DNA of 64,000 bases from Holothuria scabra (GCA_037179385.1 CM074188.1:26801318-26865317), one strand, 5' to 3'; shown: positions 1 to 12,982, numbered from the stretch's first letter. Translations and numbers: made by a program. The notes: generated by a model not told the origin, from the letters alone.

Positions 1-47
1 CTTGTAGGATGAGAGGCCATTAAATACTTAAACTTAACCCAGGGTGC

Positions 48-108
48 TGTCAACCAATAGGTAGGAAACTGGGCTGTTAAACCTCGCCTAATCTAACCCA
101 GGGCATTG
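48..108 (+). repeat. SINE tail fragment
   Basis: CAACCAATAGGTAGGAAACT followed by GGGCTGTTAAACCTCGCCTAATC matches the 3' part of the SINE at 6110-6360. The surrounding bases (CTAACCCAGGG twice about 70 bases apart) suggest a local duplication. Confidence 0.5.
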
Positions 109-1098
109 TCAACTTAAGTGACAGGTGAGAGTGACACGAGGAGCGCGACCATCCGTTCGCGCGGAGCATCCTGCCAGGTGAAATTTTGCTAAAAACACCC
201 CTAGATTGCAGGAAATGACACTCCCTGTGCCTAATTACTGCATGCTTAGAATGCCATATTTTTCTTGTCCTGAAAACTTTTAAGGAGACATATTGTTCAC
301 AATATATATAAAAAGGAAAAATTGGAAACTCTAAGGCCTACCGGTATGTATTGCTGACAGTCTTAAATCGCATATAAATATAATGGTTGTGGAACAAAAA
401 CAAATGGAAATTGTGATAATTAAATGAGGGAATATTTTGTTCATGAGGCTATGATTTTGTTACTATTTATTAGCAACATATTATCCAATAGTGCACCAAG
501 TTGATAGACATAACATATTAGCTCAACAATACGTAGGGAACTAGCTCAATGATGGTATCCTATGCTCCGGTCTTATAGCCTGTCAGTGTTGCGCAGTATA
601 CGCTGAACCGATCAAAATACCCTGCATGTGTACCAGAGAACATTCACGCTGCTGCAGAGAGGGCATTTCTGCGGAACGCGAGTCAAGCGTGCTTCATGCT
701 GCAGTGACACAGATGAGATCTGGGGAAATATGTTGCATGAAAATTCGAGTTATGCACGGAATGTTTCACAATTACTTTTAGTGAGAAAACTTTAACCAAA
801 TAGGAAAGAGAAGTATTATTTCGTCAGCTTGACCAAATTCAACAGATTTCCCCAAAATATTTTCCGGGGGGGAACTTGCCCCCCTCCCCCCCCCATTGGC
901 TGCGCCACTGCCTTAAATACAAAATCGCCTTGAATGCAAGGAACCATAGTGCCCTTGGGCTCTTTTTTTTGGGGGGGGGTGGGGGTTGACCCAGTTTTTA
1001 ATACCTTGGATCAATCAAGCAGTGGTATGTCTAGAGAATATGATGTAGTGATATGGCTTGCCATTAGTTCAGACCTGCTGATTTAACGTGACGTGTGC

Positions 1099-1339
1099 GG
1101 CTGGGTTAGTTGCCGTTTGGTCTACCCTGGGAAAATAAAATATTCCGGGTGTCACATGATCAACGAAGACACCAGATCTGCCTTCGCTATCTCAGAAAAC
1201 ACAAAATCAGAACACCAAATCATGTGACTTTGTGTTTTCAGAGATAGCAAAGGCACATTTGGTGTCTTCGTTGATCACGTGACACCCAGAATATCATTTC
1301 ATTTTCCGGGGGTAGACCAAACGGCAAGTAACCCAGCCG
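1099..1339. mobile_element. Foldback MITE with arms of about 105 bp
   Basis: CGGCTGGGTTA at the left and TAACCCAGCCG at the right open an inverted repeat that continues inward through GTTTGGTCTACC, GGGTGTCACATGATCAACGA and AGACACC to TTTCTGAGATAGC/CTATCTCAGAAA. A very short loop separates the arms. Small indels separate the arms. No coding content and no clear duplication of the target were seen. RNA from this region would form a long hairpin. Confidence 0.85.
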
Positions 1340-1716
1340 TAGGCGTAATGAATGGGAAGTCCAGCTGGTCAAAAGTGTCGTGGAAACTTGTTTGCTCAAA
1401 GATATAAAAGTAAAATTAAAAACAACATCTTAGATTGGCAGATAGTGCTACATGGATAGAGCATGTGTCTAATTGCATAGGAAAGGCCCATTACCACGAT
1501 GTCAGAAAAACTCCAATGACAACTAATCCTCTTCCTAACTCAACTCTGGAGCTCAACTTACTGGCTGAAATGAACCTTATCTTGACCAATGAGAGCTTTT
1601 ATTGTCGGAATTTATTCATGCATGGCACACTGAAATGCTGTGCTGGGCCTGCATAGGACAGTCTCTCCCAACAGTTGTGAGGCAGACATCACAAAGCAAA
1701 AATTTTGTAAGCTAGA

Positions 1717-2082
1717 CCACAGACTTCCTATACATGGACAGAGCATACTGCACAGTACGTTGTCGCCACCGTACGTGTGGGAAAAAGCGCACCAAGATGG
1801 CTGTCTGCTATGATTTTGTGTGAAAGGTTGGACTTGCTCAAGTATATCAGCATACTTTGCAAGAAAGTTAAAATATTTTTGAAACATGGCAATGTAATGT
1901 GAAAATCACTAAACGTATTACTGGAATATAATATTGTTTCCCATTCAAGTTTAACTTTTGCTTAAAATATTACAGTCATCGTCAAATCAGATGATTTATA
2001 GGTTCACGGCGGCCATCTTGGTGCGCCTTTTTTGTCCCAGGATGTACACGTTACATGCTCTGTCCATGTATATAAGTCCGTG
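1717..2082. mobile_element. MITE family A, copy 1 (6-bp duplication GCTAGA)
   Basis: It starts CCACAGACTTCCTATACATG and ends with the inverted form (CATGTATATAAGTCCGTG). The duplication GCTAGA lies at 1711-1716 and again directly after the right end. It is 366 bp long and non-coding. The interior (CATACTGCACAGTACG, AAGATGGCTGTCTGCTATG, GGCGGCCATCTTGGTG) is shared with the copy at 17490. Confidence 0.85.
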
Positions 2083-2602
2083 GCTAGACTGATTCTTCTT
2101 CAGTGATTTACCTTAGGCATGTAGGGTCAGGGGAAGTAGTATAGGCTTGGCCTGCCATGATGGCCCCTCTAGCAACATGTGTGATATAACGTAGGATCAA
2201 TTGGTTTGATGCCATGTTGAAAAATCTTAGCTCTTAAGGAGCATGGCTGTAAGTTATTACAAACAGAGAAGAGAAACTGCCAAAAGGTGGTCAGATCTGT
2301 AAGATGTTTTAGTTGAAACCAATTGGTAAGGTGCCATATTTAGGTTTATCATTGTTATGTATTGAAATATTGTCACACTAGCAATTTACTAGCTGTATTA
2401 AATATCCTGTTTAGCATTGTCACATTAGGGAGGTCTAACATTTTTGTAATGAAACCTTGAAGTTCTGTGCCATGGTATATAATATGTATCTCTCAGAATT
2501 TGAACTTTGTAATTTTTTTGAGGTAGTTATTTTGGCTGAAAAGTGGTCATACAGTTGTGAAAAGCAAAAGGAGCCTTTACAACCCATTGCTTATACTCCT
2601 TT

Positions 2603-3700
2603 TTGATTCCTTGAAGCAGTCAGAGGACTCTATGCGATGGTGATGGCGTGACACTTTGCTTGTAAAAACTCTATCTCAAGAAAGGAAACTCAAAGGGATT
2701 TCATACTTGATGTGTGGGTTGACCATATTGAGTAGATCATTCCTATTGTTTTTGGTGGAGGTCAAAGGTCATTTGGGGTCAGGAGAGGTCAAAAGGACAG
2801 AACCTTGTAAACACAATATCTCAAGAATGGTAAATATGATTCATCTCATATTTGATGTGTGGGTTGGCCAGACCAAGTAGATGATTTCTATCAGTTTCAT
2901 GGTGGCCAAAGGTCATTTGAAGCCGCCCGAGTTCAAATGGTAAATACCTTGCTAAGTGCTTGTAAAAACTTTATCTCAAGAAGAGAACGTACTCCAAGGG
3001 ATTTTAATATTTGGTTTGTGGGTTTGTCATATTGAGTAGGTAATCACTATTTTTTTGTGGAGGTCAAAGGTCATTTGGGGTCAGGAGAGGTCAAATGGTC
3101 AAAACCTTGAAAACATGATATCTCAAGAAGGGTAAATGTGACTGGTGTGATGTGGTGTATTTGTGTGTGTGTGTGGGGGTGTGTGTGTGTATGTGTGTGT
3201 GTTTGTGACACTTTGCTCGTTAACACGATATCTCAAGATAGGAATGTCTGACAGTTCTCAAACTTGTTACATAGAGGCCCCATATTGAGAGGAAGAACCC
3301 TATTGTTTTTGATGGAGGTCAAAGGTCATTTGGGGTCATTAGGGGTCAAAGTCTGAAAACCTTGTTAATGCAATATCTCAAGGTAGGAAACTTGAATAGA
3401 TTTCTTATTTGGTATGTGGATGTGTTAAAGTCAGAAGATGGCCCCTATTGTTTTTGGCGGAGGTCAAAGGTCATCTGGGATTACTGGGGGTCAAAGTCTG
3501 AAAACCTTGTTAACACGATATTTCGAGATAGGAAGCTTGGATAGAATGTGGTATGTTGATGCGTTATAGTCAGAGGATGGTCCCTATTGTTTTTTGCAGA
3601 GATCAAAGGCCATCTGGGGTCACCAGGGGTTAAAGTTTGAAAATCTTTTTAATGCAATATCTCAAGGTAGCCTAGTTGTTTTTGGTGGAGGTCAAAGGCA
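2603..3700 (+). repeat. DR1-monomer composite repeat, block 1
   Basis: The head is TTTGATTCCTTGAAGCAGTC and ATGCGATGGTGATGGCGTG. About seven monomers of 145-160 bp follow, each with GTAAACACGATATCTCAAGA-type and GGAGGTCAAAGGTCATTTGG-type blocks. A TG microsatellite sits at 3156-3206. It changes part-way from the GTGGGTTGGCCATATTGAGT subtype to the GGATGTGTTATAGTCAGAAG subtype. Short ORFs in it are not genes. Confidence 0.85.
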
Positions 3701-3710
3701 GAGATGCCAA

Positions 3711-5049
3711 GTGGGCAGAATAATTAAGATTTTCCACCCTTGATTCTGCCATTATGAAAATCCTCCAAAAATACCGCTTTTCAGCCGTTAAGGATCTTTG
3801 TCGAACACTAAACATGGTGAAAAGTCAAAACCGACGTCTGTATGACGGACGCAACATCAGTTTTGTAAAATGTAACGAGTATTATTTTTTGGTACCGACA
3901 ACACGATATTGATCGTGTCATCCAATGCTACATTATATTGTTAGCTAGCTATGGACGGCTTAAGATTTCAGCAGATGCGTGCTGAAACATAGCCCGCTTG
4001 GCGGACATATTTTTCACAGGTACTTGCACTTGTTTCTATATTTTGCACTACCTAATAACAAAGGATAGTTACACACTCAACACCTACTTAGAAGACTGGG
4101 TGGACTTGAACAGAAAATCTCTGTTATAAAACCTTGTGATTGGTTCCATGCCCCTATGCTTACATACCTTCAGCCAATCACAATTCGTGACACATTCAAT
4201 GCAACTTCAGTGTGTACAACTAGCTAGAGGATCCAGCAAATTTCGACAATGGAACATTGTAAAAAAATTGCCATTTGAATTATATATGGGTTGAAAAGTA
4301 ACTAAATTGACGATATTCTACCGTGACATTTCTTAACATTAGGAAGAATTGAAAACTCAAAGTGTCTAGCTCCCTAAACTAAGAAGTTTAGGCCGAAAAT
4401 GTGTGGTTCAAGTGAGCAAGTGGGCTAGTACTTTCTGCCTAGGCCTAATGTTAGGCCTATGTTTGTGCTAGTCAGCTGCACATTCCTTTCACAAAGCAGA
4501 ATCGAGTACTGAAAGGGGTCAACAAAAATCCCCTTGCCCAAGAACATCAAAAATATTCACAAGGCATGTGAAAAAGACCCTTATACAACAATCTGCAATA
4601 CTTTTGTGAGCTTTAGGTGTAGAGATTTTCTCTATGATGTAATTTTCTTCAGCATGTCTTGGCACTTTTGCTATTGCCTAACGTATAGCATATATGTACA
4701 TTTTGAACCTATCTTACACATGTATGTTTCTCTGTAATATCCTTAAGCCTATTGGAAAATTTACCTGTGCAGTAGTGAATGTTTTCTTTCTTATTTTTAT
4801 TCTTAAGCTTCTACCAATATTTTATTTGTTCTAGAACATGATATAAAGCATGCAGGAGCATATTTTGCTAGCAGAGTGGTATCTGCAGCAGGTGAAAACT
4901 TATAAATTCTCCCATATATATTAGTGTCACAAGAAGCTGTTCCAAAGTTCTCCCATATATATTAGCCTGACGTATTAGTGCCATTACAAAATATTTTCTG
5001 GACTCAAACAGTCTTTGCGGGGTTGGTCAAAACCTTTGCACTATAATCT
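3711..5049. other. No gene seen
   Basis: AT-rich sequence without a recognisable coding exon. The only structure seen is TTCTCCCATATATATTAG occurring twice (about 4905 and 4948). Confidence 0.5.
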
Positions 5050-5240
5050 AACTCTCGTTAACTCTGCGTTATGGTCAGAAGATGGTCCGGATTGTTTTTG
5101 GCAGAGATGAAAGGTCATCTGGGGTCTCCAGGGGTCAAAGTGTGGAAACCTTTTTAAATAGGATCTTTCAAGATAGCTGTCTGTCCATCTGTCTGTATGT
5201 ATGGTTATCTATCTATGTATGGCATTTATGGAGGTCAAAA
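5050..5240 (+). repeat. DR1-monomer remnant
   Basis: GCGTTATGGTCAGAAGATGG, then ATGAAAGGTCATCTGGGGTC and GATCTTTCAAGATAGCTG: one decayed monomer of the second subtype, ending in a CTGT/TATC simple tract. Confidence 0.65.
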
Positions 5241-5384
5241 GACCATCTGGAATGACAAAATTACTTATTGAACATGCTAGTATAGCATTGGAATGAGAAG
5301 ATAATAGTGCATGATGGCACTGTTTGTAACGGAACATTTTTAGTATAATCGAAACCTCAGTGCATTTTTGCATTCTGGTTAGAA

Positions 5385-5447
5385 TTTCTGTGGACTACTA
5401 CAAAATTTGTAGTTTGGGGTGAGAGGATTAGGCCTTTAAAGCAATTG
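5385..5447 (+). repeat. Right-end fragment of TTAA-flanked element 2 family
   Basis: TTGTAGTTTGGGGTGAGAGG and ATTAGGCCTTTAAA match the right end of the element at 51301-51553. The left end was not found. Confidence 0.55.
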
Positions 5448-5615
5448 GCTAAAAACTGGGCGGTAAAACTCCATCAAGATATTGTTAGAAAGTGCTTCAT
5501 ATGTTGTTTACTGAATAATGATTATAGAAATCCTCTGCCATTTCACTCTCCAGAAGATGGTTTTCACTCTTAAGTGATAAAAGCTATTCTTATCTTTCTC
5601 TGTTTTCATCTCAAG

Positions 5616-5768
5616 GTTTATACAAATTCGAATGAATCTAAAAAATTGATGATGGATAACATGGCAGAGAGCATTTCCCCATCCATTCTACCAGCTGGTG
5701 TTAAATTTGAACCAACCTGGATGCTGGTGGTTACGTGGCAGAACCTTTTGGCTCCTGGAGGAAGTGAA
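5616..5768 (+). CDS. Exon (NIDO domain, middle part) of a MUC4/SUSD2/Mesh-like gene
   Basis: This internal exon is 51 codons, phase 0 to phase 0. The acceptor is TTTTCATCTCAAG and the donor is GTGAGT. The translation begins VYTNSNES and contains PTWMLVVTWQNL, which matches the NIDO pattern of an acidic, helical stretch followed by PTWxLVVTW. It joins in phase to the exon at 23807, whose first residues (TNTFQAVLITDG) are the next NIDO strand. NIDO is an extracellular domain of nidogen, MUC4, Mesh and alpha-tectorin. Upstream coding exons (signal peptide and the FWxDVD part of NIDO) were not found in 1-5600, so the preceding intron is longer than 5.6 kb or those exons lie outside the window. 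Confidence 0.85.
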
Positions 5769-5829
5769 GTGAGTAGATCAGTGTCAACAGTTTCACTGGG
5801 TTGTACCCAATACTCATAAGGGTCAACGT

Positions 5830-6090
5830 CCATCAGGCTCTTTGGTTATAAGTTTCATTATTCCTAGGGTTGATTATTCATAATCGTTAAAAAAGGTTCA
5901 TTGTTCATAAGGTTCGTTATTCTTAATTGAAAAAGGGTTGGTTATTATAATAGAAAAAGGGGCTTGTTATTCATTATAGGAAAAAGGTTCATTATTCATA
6001 ATAGAAAAACAGGTTCAATATTCATGATTGGAAAAGTTCAATATTTAAAATATGAAAACGGGTTCAGTTTTCATAATGAGGGAAAAGGCA
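5830..6090 (+). repeat. Degenerate tandem repeat of about 28-30 bp
   Basis: About eight imperfect units with the core GGTTCATTATTCATAAT followed by GAAAAAG. It starts about 60 bases after the first exon's donor site and is intronic. Confidence 0.75.
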
Positions 6091-6109
6091 TTTTCCAGCT
6101 TTAAAGGCT

Positions 6110-6360
6110 TCTGGGTGTTTGGTTTTACGGAAAGAGCATCCGCCTCTCACGCAGAAGGCCCGGGCTCTATTCCCAGATCAAGTCATGTCAAAGACTCTAA
6201 CAATGGAACCTACTGCCATTGTGAGTGATGCTCCACTTAAGCAATGGAGTAGGGAAAACAAGCCAATGAGCCACAACTGGAAAAAAGGCCGTGGCCGGCT
6301 CGACTTGAACCAATAGGTTGGAAACTGGGCCATAAAGCTCTATTTAACTAACAAATTAAA
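6110..6360 (+). mobile_element. tRNA-Glu-derived SINE
   Basis: The 5' end resembles tRNA-Glu(CTC): an A-box-like GGTTTTACGGAAAGAGCATC, an anticodon arm around CGCCTCTCACGC and a degenerate B box (GGGCTCTATTCCC). The tail ends ACCAATAGGTTGGAAACTGG and CCATAAAGCTCTATTTAAC. The same tail, without the tRNA part, occurs at about 48-108. No clear duplication was found. Confidence 0.65.
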
Positions 6361-6584
6361 GACTTCCTGTATCTCGTACCAGGTGGACACATCCTTAAAA
6401 TTTTTGTGGGATGATAGTCTACTGTATAACATGTTGACAGCAACCCTGTATGTTTTATCTGAATTAGTTGTAATTGGCCTAGCTATCAAAGAGACAAGTT
6501 AAATTTTGGGGAAGGGATTATGATTAGCAACTTTAATTTCAGTGATGAACAACAAACCCTTTTTCTGATTATGAATAGCGAACC

Positions 6585-8195
6585 TCTCTTTGTTTCCATG
6601 CCTCAGGCAAAAGGAGTCTATGCGATGGTGATGTTATGTGTGGGTGTGCGTGTGTGTGTGCATGTATGCATGTGCACCTGTAAACAATGCCTTGGCAGGA
6701 ACAAGCTGCTCGCGAGAGCTCAAGCCTTGCCATCTTTTCTTGTTCACACGGAGCTCGTAACTGGCGTAGCTACCGGAAAATCCAGACACTGCAATGAAGT
6801 TTGTCACGAGATATGCAAGAGCCCGCCCTTGCTCATTTACCTGCTGCTCGACTTAACTGGCTGAAGGGGAATTCGGATGGTTTCCTTACAGGGTACTGTT
6901 CTCTGTACCCCGTTAGGCTTTGAGTACAGGTATGTGCTGTGTGTGTTTGTGTGTGTGACCCTTTTGCTTGTAAACATGATATCTCAAGAAGGGTTAGTGT
7001 GGCTAATCTCATATTTGATGTGTGGTTGGCCATATTGAGTAGATGATCCCTATTGTTTCTGGAGGAGGTCAAGGTCATTTGGTGCCAGGGGAGGTCAAAA
7101 GGTCAAAACCTTGTAAACACGACACCTCAACATGGGTAAGTATGACTAATCTTATATTTGCTGCATGCATTAGCCATATTTAGGAGATGATCTCTAGAAG
7201 TTTTCATGGAGGTCAAAGATCATTTTAGGCCACCAGAGGTCAAATTAAAAAAAACCTTGGAAATTTCTTGTAAACACGAGATATCTCATGAAGGGTAAGT
7301 GTGACTGGTCTTATATTTGGTGCATATGTTAGCCATATTGAATAGATGGTTTCTGTTTTTGGTGGAGGTCAAAGGTCATTTGGGGTCACCAGCCATCAAA
7401 ATGTCAAAATCTTGTAAACACAATAGCTCAAAAAGGGTTAATATGACTACTCTCATGTTTGGGTGTGTGGGTTATCCACACTAAGTAGATAGATGATCCC
7501 TATTGATTTGGTGGAGGTCAAAGGTCATTTGGGGTCACCAGAGGTCATATGGTAAAATACCTTAGAAATTGATTGTAAACACGCTATCTCAATATGTCCC
7601 AACCTTGTAAACATGATATCTCAAAAAGCGGAGATGTGACTACTGTGTGAGTTACCCATATTGAGTAGATTATCCTTATTATTTTTGGTGGGAGTAAAAG
7701 GTCATTTGGGGTCACTAGAGGTCAAATGGTAAAACTCTACAAATTGCTTATATACAGGGTATGTTAAGAAGGGTAAGTGTGACTAATCTCATTTTTGGTG
7801 TGTGCAGTAACCATATTGAGTAGATGATCCCTATTGTTTTTGATGGAGGTCAAAGGTCATTTTGGATCACCAGAGATCAAAATGTCAAAACCTTGAATAC
7901 ACGATCTGAAGAAGGGTAACAGTGAGTGATCTCATACTTAGCATGTGCATTTTCCACATTTTGTTGATGAACCCTATCTTTGATCAAAGGTTTCTTGGGG
8001 TCATCAGAGTCCAGAACTCAAAAAACTTTTAAAACATGATAACAACTGTGAGGGGTCTCGTATGTTGTAGCATGTGCATTGTGGTGCATTGCTCATATTG
8101 AGAAGGTGAACCTGATTGTTTTTTGTAATATAAAACACATATATACTTCAGTGGCAAGGAATCACTAAGCCTCATTGCTTTCTGGTCTATAAAAA
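6585..8195 (+). repeat. DR1-monomer composite repeat, block 2 (head, inserted module, monomers, tail)
   Basis: The head (GGAGTCTATGCGATGGTGAT, TG run) is followed by a GC-richer module (about 6690-6950), then about seven DR1 monomers and a tail at 8151-8190 (GTGGCAAGGAATCACTAAGC, then GCTTTCTGGT). The module begins CTGTAAACAATGCCTTGGCA and ends near GGGTACTGTTCTCTGTACCC. It recurs at 43690 and, inverted, at 47340. Confidence 0.85.
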
Positions 8196-8559
8196 AGTAA
8201 GCGAGTAGAAAATGTGGTTACATACCATAACCACAATGGACATGACCATGTACCAGTCTCTGGTTGCCTATGTAGGGTGAGGATGGACTGCCTGGTTAAT
8301 CCGACAACAGGGATGTAGAACTGGTATGTGGACTGGGGAGGGAGGGGTGGATAAATAGTTTCCAAAATCCAACATCATGTCGAACCCTGGATTGTTTCCA
8401 GGACCGGAATCATCTATAAGCAATCCACTCTACGAAAGCGAGCACACATGTACAGACACACACACAACCAAACACACGCAAACACTCTCACATTGACAAG
8501 CACATACACTCCAAGTGACATGTTCTGGAACCCTTCCATATCCCAAAATGTTATTATTT

Positions 8560-9100
8560 TTGATTCCTTGCCGAAGGCAGGCAAGGAATCTAGGCGATGG
8601 TGATGTCGTGTGTATGTGTGTGTGTGACCCCCACTTGTAAACACGATATCTCAAGAAGGGTAACTCTGAGAGATCTCAAACTTGGCATGTAGATGGCCCA
8701 CATTGAGTAGAAGATCCTTATTGTTTTTGGTGGAGGTCAAAGGTCGTTTGGGGTCACCAGTGGTCAAGTGGTAAATACCTTGGAAATTGCTTGTAAACAC
8801 GATATCTCCAGAAGGAAAAATGTGAGTGATCTCATACTTACCATGTGGATTGCCCATATTGATTAGGTGATCCCTATTGTTTTTGGTGGAGGTCAAAGGT
8901 CATTTGGTGTCACCAGAGGTAGAAAGGTCAAAACCTTGTAAACAGTATGTCTCAAGAAGGACAACTGTGAGGGATCTCATACTTAGCATGTGGATTGTCC
9001 ATATTGAGTAGATGATCCCTATTGTTTTTACTGGAGGTCAAAGGTCATTTAAGGTCATCAGAGGTTAAACCTTGCACATACTACATCTCAAAAAGGATAA
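8560..9100 (+). repeat. DR1-monomer composite repeat, block 3
   Basis: The head is GATTCCTTGCCGAAGGCAGG, a small palindrome with GGCAAGGAATC, then GATGGTGATG and a TG run. Three to four monomers follow, with GGAGGTCAAAGGTCATTTGG cores. No tail is seen. Confidence 0.85.
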
Positions 9101-10959
9101 CTGTTAAGGTTAATATTCATTAGTGCATAGGGTTAAAAGTTTTGATTGGCATGGGTAATGTAAGATGCATAGGTAAGCTTTTGGAATCCACTTCATTATG
9201 TAAATGATCAACTTGGGTAATTTCAAAATATGTACTAAAGCAATCTCACTGTATTAAGAATGTCTGAAGTGCATAAAAGTGCATTTGGTACAGTATTTAT
9301 GTTGATTTTGGTTTGAAGTTTTGCCCTATAACATTTAGTGCCAGTATTAATACGCATAAGAGTAAAGTGGGTAGAACAAAATCTGAAAAAAAGTTAAAAA
9401 GGAAAAAACTGTTCATCAGGCTGACATGTTAGTTAATTTATCTTTGTCATAGGTATGCTGATTTTGCCAAAAGTATCTCGGCCTATAGATTTTCATGAAA
9501 AATATTTCCTACTCTTAAGTGGAAGTTTCTAGCAGTGTCTGGAACATGTGAGTTGGCTGTATGAGGGTTATTTGGGGACATAGTCTGAACATATTGGAGC
9601 TTCCATGCCCACAAAGCAGAGGAATTGTTCAGTGGGGAACTTCATAAATGTTAACTTTGAACAGATCAGGTGCTCTGTATGTTGCCCAAAATTTCTTTTA
9701 AAGCATACAAACATTGTTTCTTCCATAACCCTAAAGAAAAAATGAAGATAACATTAAATTTAGTATCAAAGATTGTTAAAAGTTACAGACAGACCTTGTG
9801 CCACTGTCCTCATAAGGACATGTAAGTGGGAACTAGATAATTAAATACACCACGGGTAATAAGTTTTATAAAAAGAACTAAATAACTGATCATTTGGATC
9901 AAATACCCTTGAGCATGCTTGAACTGAGATTGTCTAATTGAATGAATCAAATTGTAACTGACCCACCAGAGTCTGTGAAAATTGCTGGTCACTGTTATCT
10001 TGTACCTTATTTATCACACTTGACTTCCACAGTGTCCTGAGGGGTTTTCTCATTGAATCATACAGCTCAATGGATTTAACCATTCCCTACCTGTCTAGAG
10101 ATAGTGTCTGACACTTATTTAGCCCTCTCAGTAAGGCTTGTTTTTCAGAAAGTACTGTAGTTCATGTAATCAAAACAAGCATAATAGTATCTACTGTGTA
10201 TCAAACCATGGAAGATCAAACAAAGGACACTTGACTTGTACTCTGTCATGTGGTGTTCCTACAAGCAGACAATTTAAGGCAAATTACAAATCTTATTAAT
10301 TTCTGGATTAATAGAGTTCCCATTTTTTGTTAATTTTCAAGGACATCATAGTCATTGGGAAGGGCATTACACCAAAAAACAAATGCAAAAGGACCACCAC
10401 TTATAGCCAAGGTTACACCTTTCTGTTGAGATGTCTCTACTGTATGTTCCAATTTATAGATGACTGTTAGGATTAGGGCTTGTTCTAACACTAACCTCAA
10501 TGCAGTCAACTTTTTGGATCATAGAGACAATCATTATATAGAGAGCCATCCTCTGTACCCGAAATTCTGATTTAAAGGAGCATATGTTTCAAAAATATCT
10601 CTTTATCAAGTTAATAGACAACATAGTTTACCAGCATCATAACTGCATGTTGAGTTTCCCTCCCTATAAAAACCCTGTCCACACCTTTTTGCTTGAGTGA
10701 ACGAAGGTCAACAAAAACCAGATAAGAAATTGCCCCACTGCTTGCCTTTCACACCTTGCAAACAGTGGCACATCTGGCTGGTATTATTCAGCCTTTGTTC
10801 ACATCTTCCTCTAGCTGCCTCTTATCAACCTTGTGGTTTCTTAGAGTTTGCTTGAATGAGTTAAGCAGGAAGTCGGGTAAAATTTAATTACCCCACCAAA
10901 CCTCCCTTTTGGTGGGGACTCGGGTGAAATATCTAATAGGGTTAGAAATTCCTCATGTG
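9101..10959. other. No gene seen
   Basis: AT-rich intronic sequence. No repeat family, RNA gene or coding exon could be supported. Confidence 0.5.
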
Positions 10960-11312
10960 CATGGGAGATTTCTCTTGTTTGTGGAGGTCAAAGGTTGGGG
11001 TCACAAAAGGGCAAAACCTTGTAGACATGACATTTTTATGTGGTTATTGAACTGTGGAGGGATCCCATACTCAGTTTGTGAATTGCTCATATTTAGCATG
11101 TTGATGGTCTTTTTAGGTTGTTGCTCTCTATTGTTTTAAGTGAGGGTGAAAGGTCATTTTGGGTCACATGATCTCAAAAGGTTTTGACCTTAATAGTATA
11201 CCTCAGTATTTGTGAGGGATCTCATGCTTGTCATGTGGGCATCCATGTTCATTATTACAATATATCATATGGCAAGGAATCACTAAGCCTTTTGGCTTTC
11301 TAGTTTGTTTAT
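10960..11312 (+). repeat. DR1-monomer composite repeat, block 4 (decayed, with tail)
   Basis: Two degenerate monomers (GTGGAGGTCAAAGGTTGGGG) end in a well-preserved tail, GGCAAGGAATCACTAAGCCT and TTTGGCTTTCTAGTTTG, at 11272-11310. Confidence 0.7.
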
Positions 11313-11964
11313 TCTGCTTGTTGTTTTTTATTTTAAATCTGCCTAAATTATTTGAGCCTGGGAAAAACAGAATGTTTGCTCCCCCAGTATTTCCAATGGG
11401 GTGGCCATTGCCCCCCTCCCCACCCCCGCATTGCAACGCCCCTGTCCGATAAGAGAGGATTGCAGCCAGTTTTCAATAAGACTTTGGCTCTCATTTTCAG
11501 ACAGAATATAACCTAAGTAAAGAAGTGAGCCTGCAAATGTACGTACAGTTTATGTACTCCGTTTTACTTTTGACTTCTGCTCAAACTTATGTATATGGTA
11601 AAATACGGGATTTGCATCAAAAATTCAGACTTGCGACTTGGTTGGACTTGCCTTCCGTATGACGTTATGAGAAATTCCTTTTGTGTATTACGAACATTTA
11701 CCTTAAACACGTTAGAAAACTTTGTGCAATTGGTCACACCATTCGTACACTGACTGCACTGGACGGTATACATACCGGCTAACCGGCATTCTATGGAGGC
11801 TCTGACCCGCGGCACAGCACTTGCACTATACCTGCCTGTATGCTACTACTGTACACATATTGCACATTCGTAAACTGTATGCAATTCAAACAACGAACGG
11901 AGACACCGTAGCATACCACTATTGGGAAATTCCAGGAAACTGCGAGAAATATCAGACTAATTTT

Positions 11965-12205
11965 TCACATTTAGGGACGCCACTGAAATTCTCTTATGCG
12001 TTTCGATGCATTTCTGATGCATACCAACGCAAACACAAAGGGTCCCGTCGCCGATGCGTTGGCGTCGCAAATGCATCCAGATTAGGCACCCTACACAGCC
12101 TCTGCACTGTATGCAGTGAAACGGGGAGCATTTTGTACGTAATCACTGCGGAGCGATGCATCGGCATTAAAGGATTATAGGCTGGTCGGCTTAGCACGAA
12201 CAATA
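11965..12205 (+). repeat. Dispersed repeat C, copy 1
   Basis: It begins GGGACGCCACTGAAATTCTC and TTATGCGTTTCGATGCATT, and ends AGCACGAACAATAGCG. The same two ends occur inverted at 22912-23040. Likely a non-autonomous transposon; the ORFs across it (119 and 69 codons) are overlapping and unsupported. Confidence 0.6.
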
Positions 12206-12982
12206 GCGCTTGTACCAGGAGGAAAGGCTTTCTGAAGTATCAAGGGTAGCGATGCAATTCCATGGCAAAAATGGTCAGGTGTGATCTAAACAACTCTTGA
12301 AAATACCTTGAGGCTTTATAATTGGTCTTGAATTTCAAACGATCGTAGCAATTCATGACACCGAAAATGATGCAGTATAGATAGGCCTAACGTTAAGTTA
12401 GTGTAAGGCCTAACGTTAACGGGCATATTGTTAGGTATAGGCCTAACTACTAGCGATAGTTAGGTCTTCGGAATGTTATGCTAATTGTTATCGTAAGGAT
12501 TCCCGTGATTTAACAAATTTAAATACGCACGTATGCTACATTCGCCTAGACCCAATAGGTTTTAGATAGGGCTGAATTGGCCAAGGTCTAACTGAGGTCA
12601 AGTGTATGAATTGATAACTCAGAGATCGATCCAAAAGATGGAAGGAGGGTAGGCTGGGCAAACTAAGTCTTGCAATGATTATCATGTCAGTAGCAGCCTA
12701 GGCTAATTGACTTCCTCTGCACCAGCCGGTACCAGCGTTAGAATAGCCCAGTACTAATAATAGATTGTCAGTTCTGAATATTACTGGCCTAGCCTAGGCC
12801 TGTGCAGTATAAAACGTTAGGCCTAGGTGTAAACATGCTAACTCTAACTGTAGGTTTAATTTAATTTTTTTAATTTCTATAAAACGTTTTGGAATTCAAT
12901 AGGGCAATTTGTATTAGATTCACTAAATTTTGGTTATCATACTGGCCATTTATCAACAGAACAGACAAGAGGCATTGTTACA

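Noticed and set aside
1435..1887. 73- and 91-codon ORFs near the left end
   Set aside because: They overlap on opposite strands and run into a MITE; no domain or splice support.
11821..12203. 119- and 69-codon overlapping ORFs
   Set aside because: They lie across a dispersed repeat whose second copy has no matching frame.
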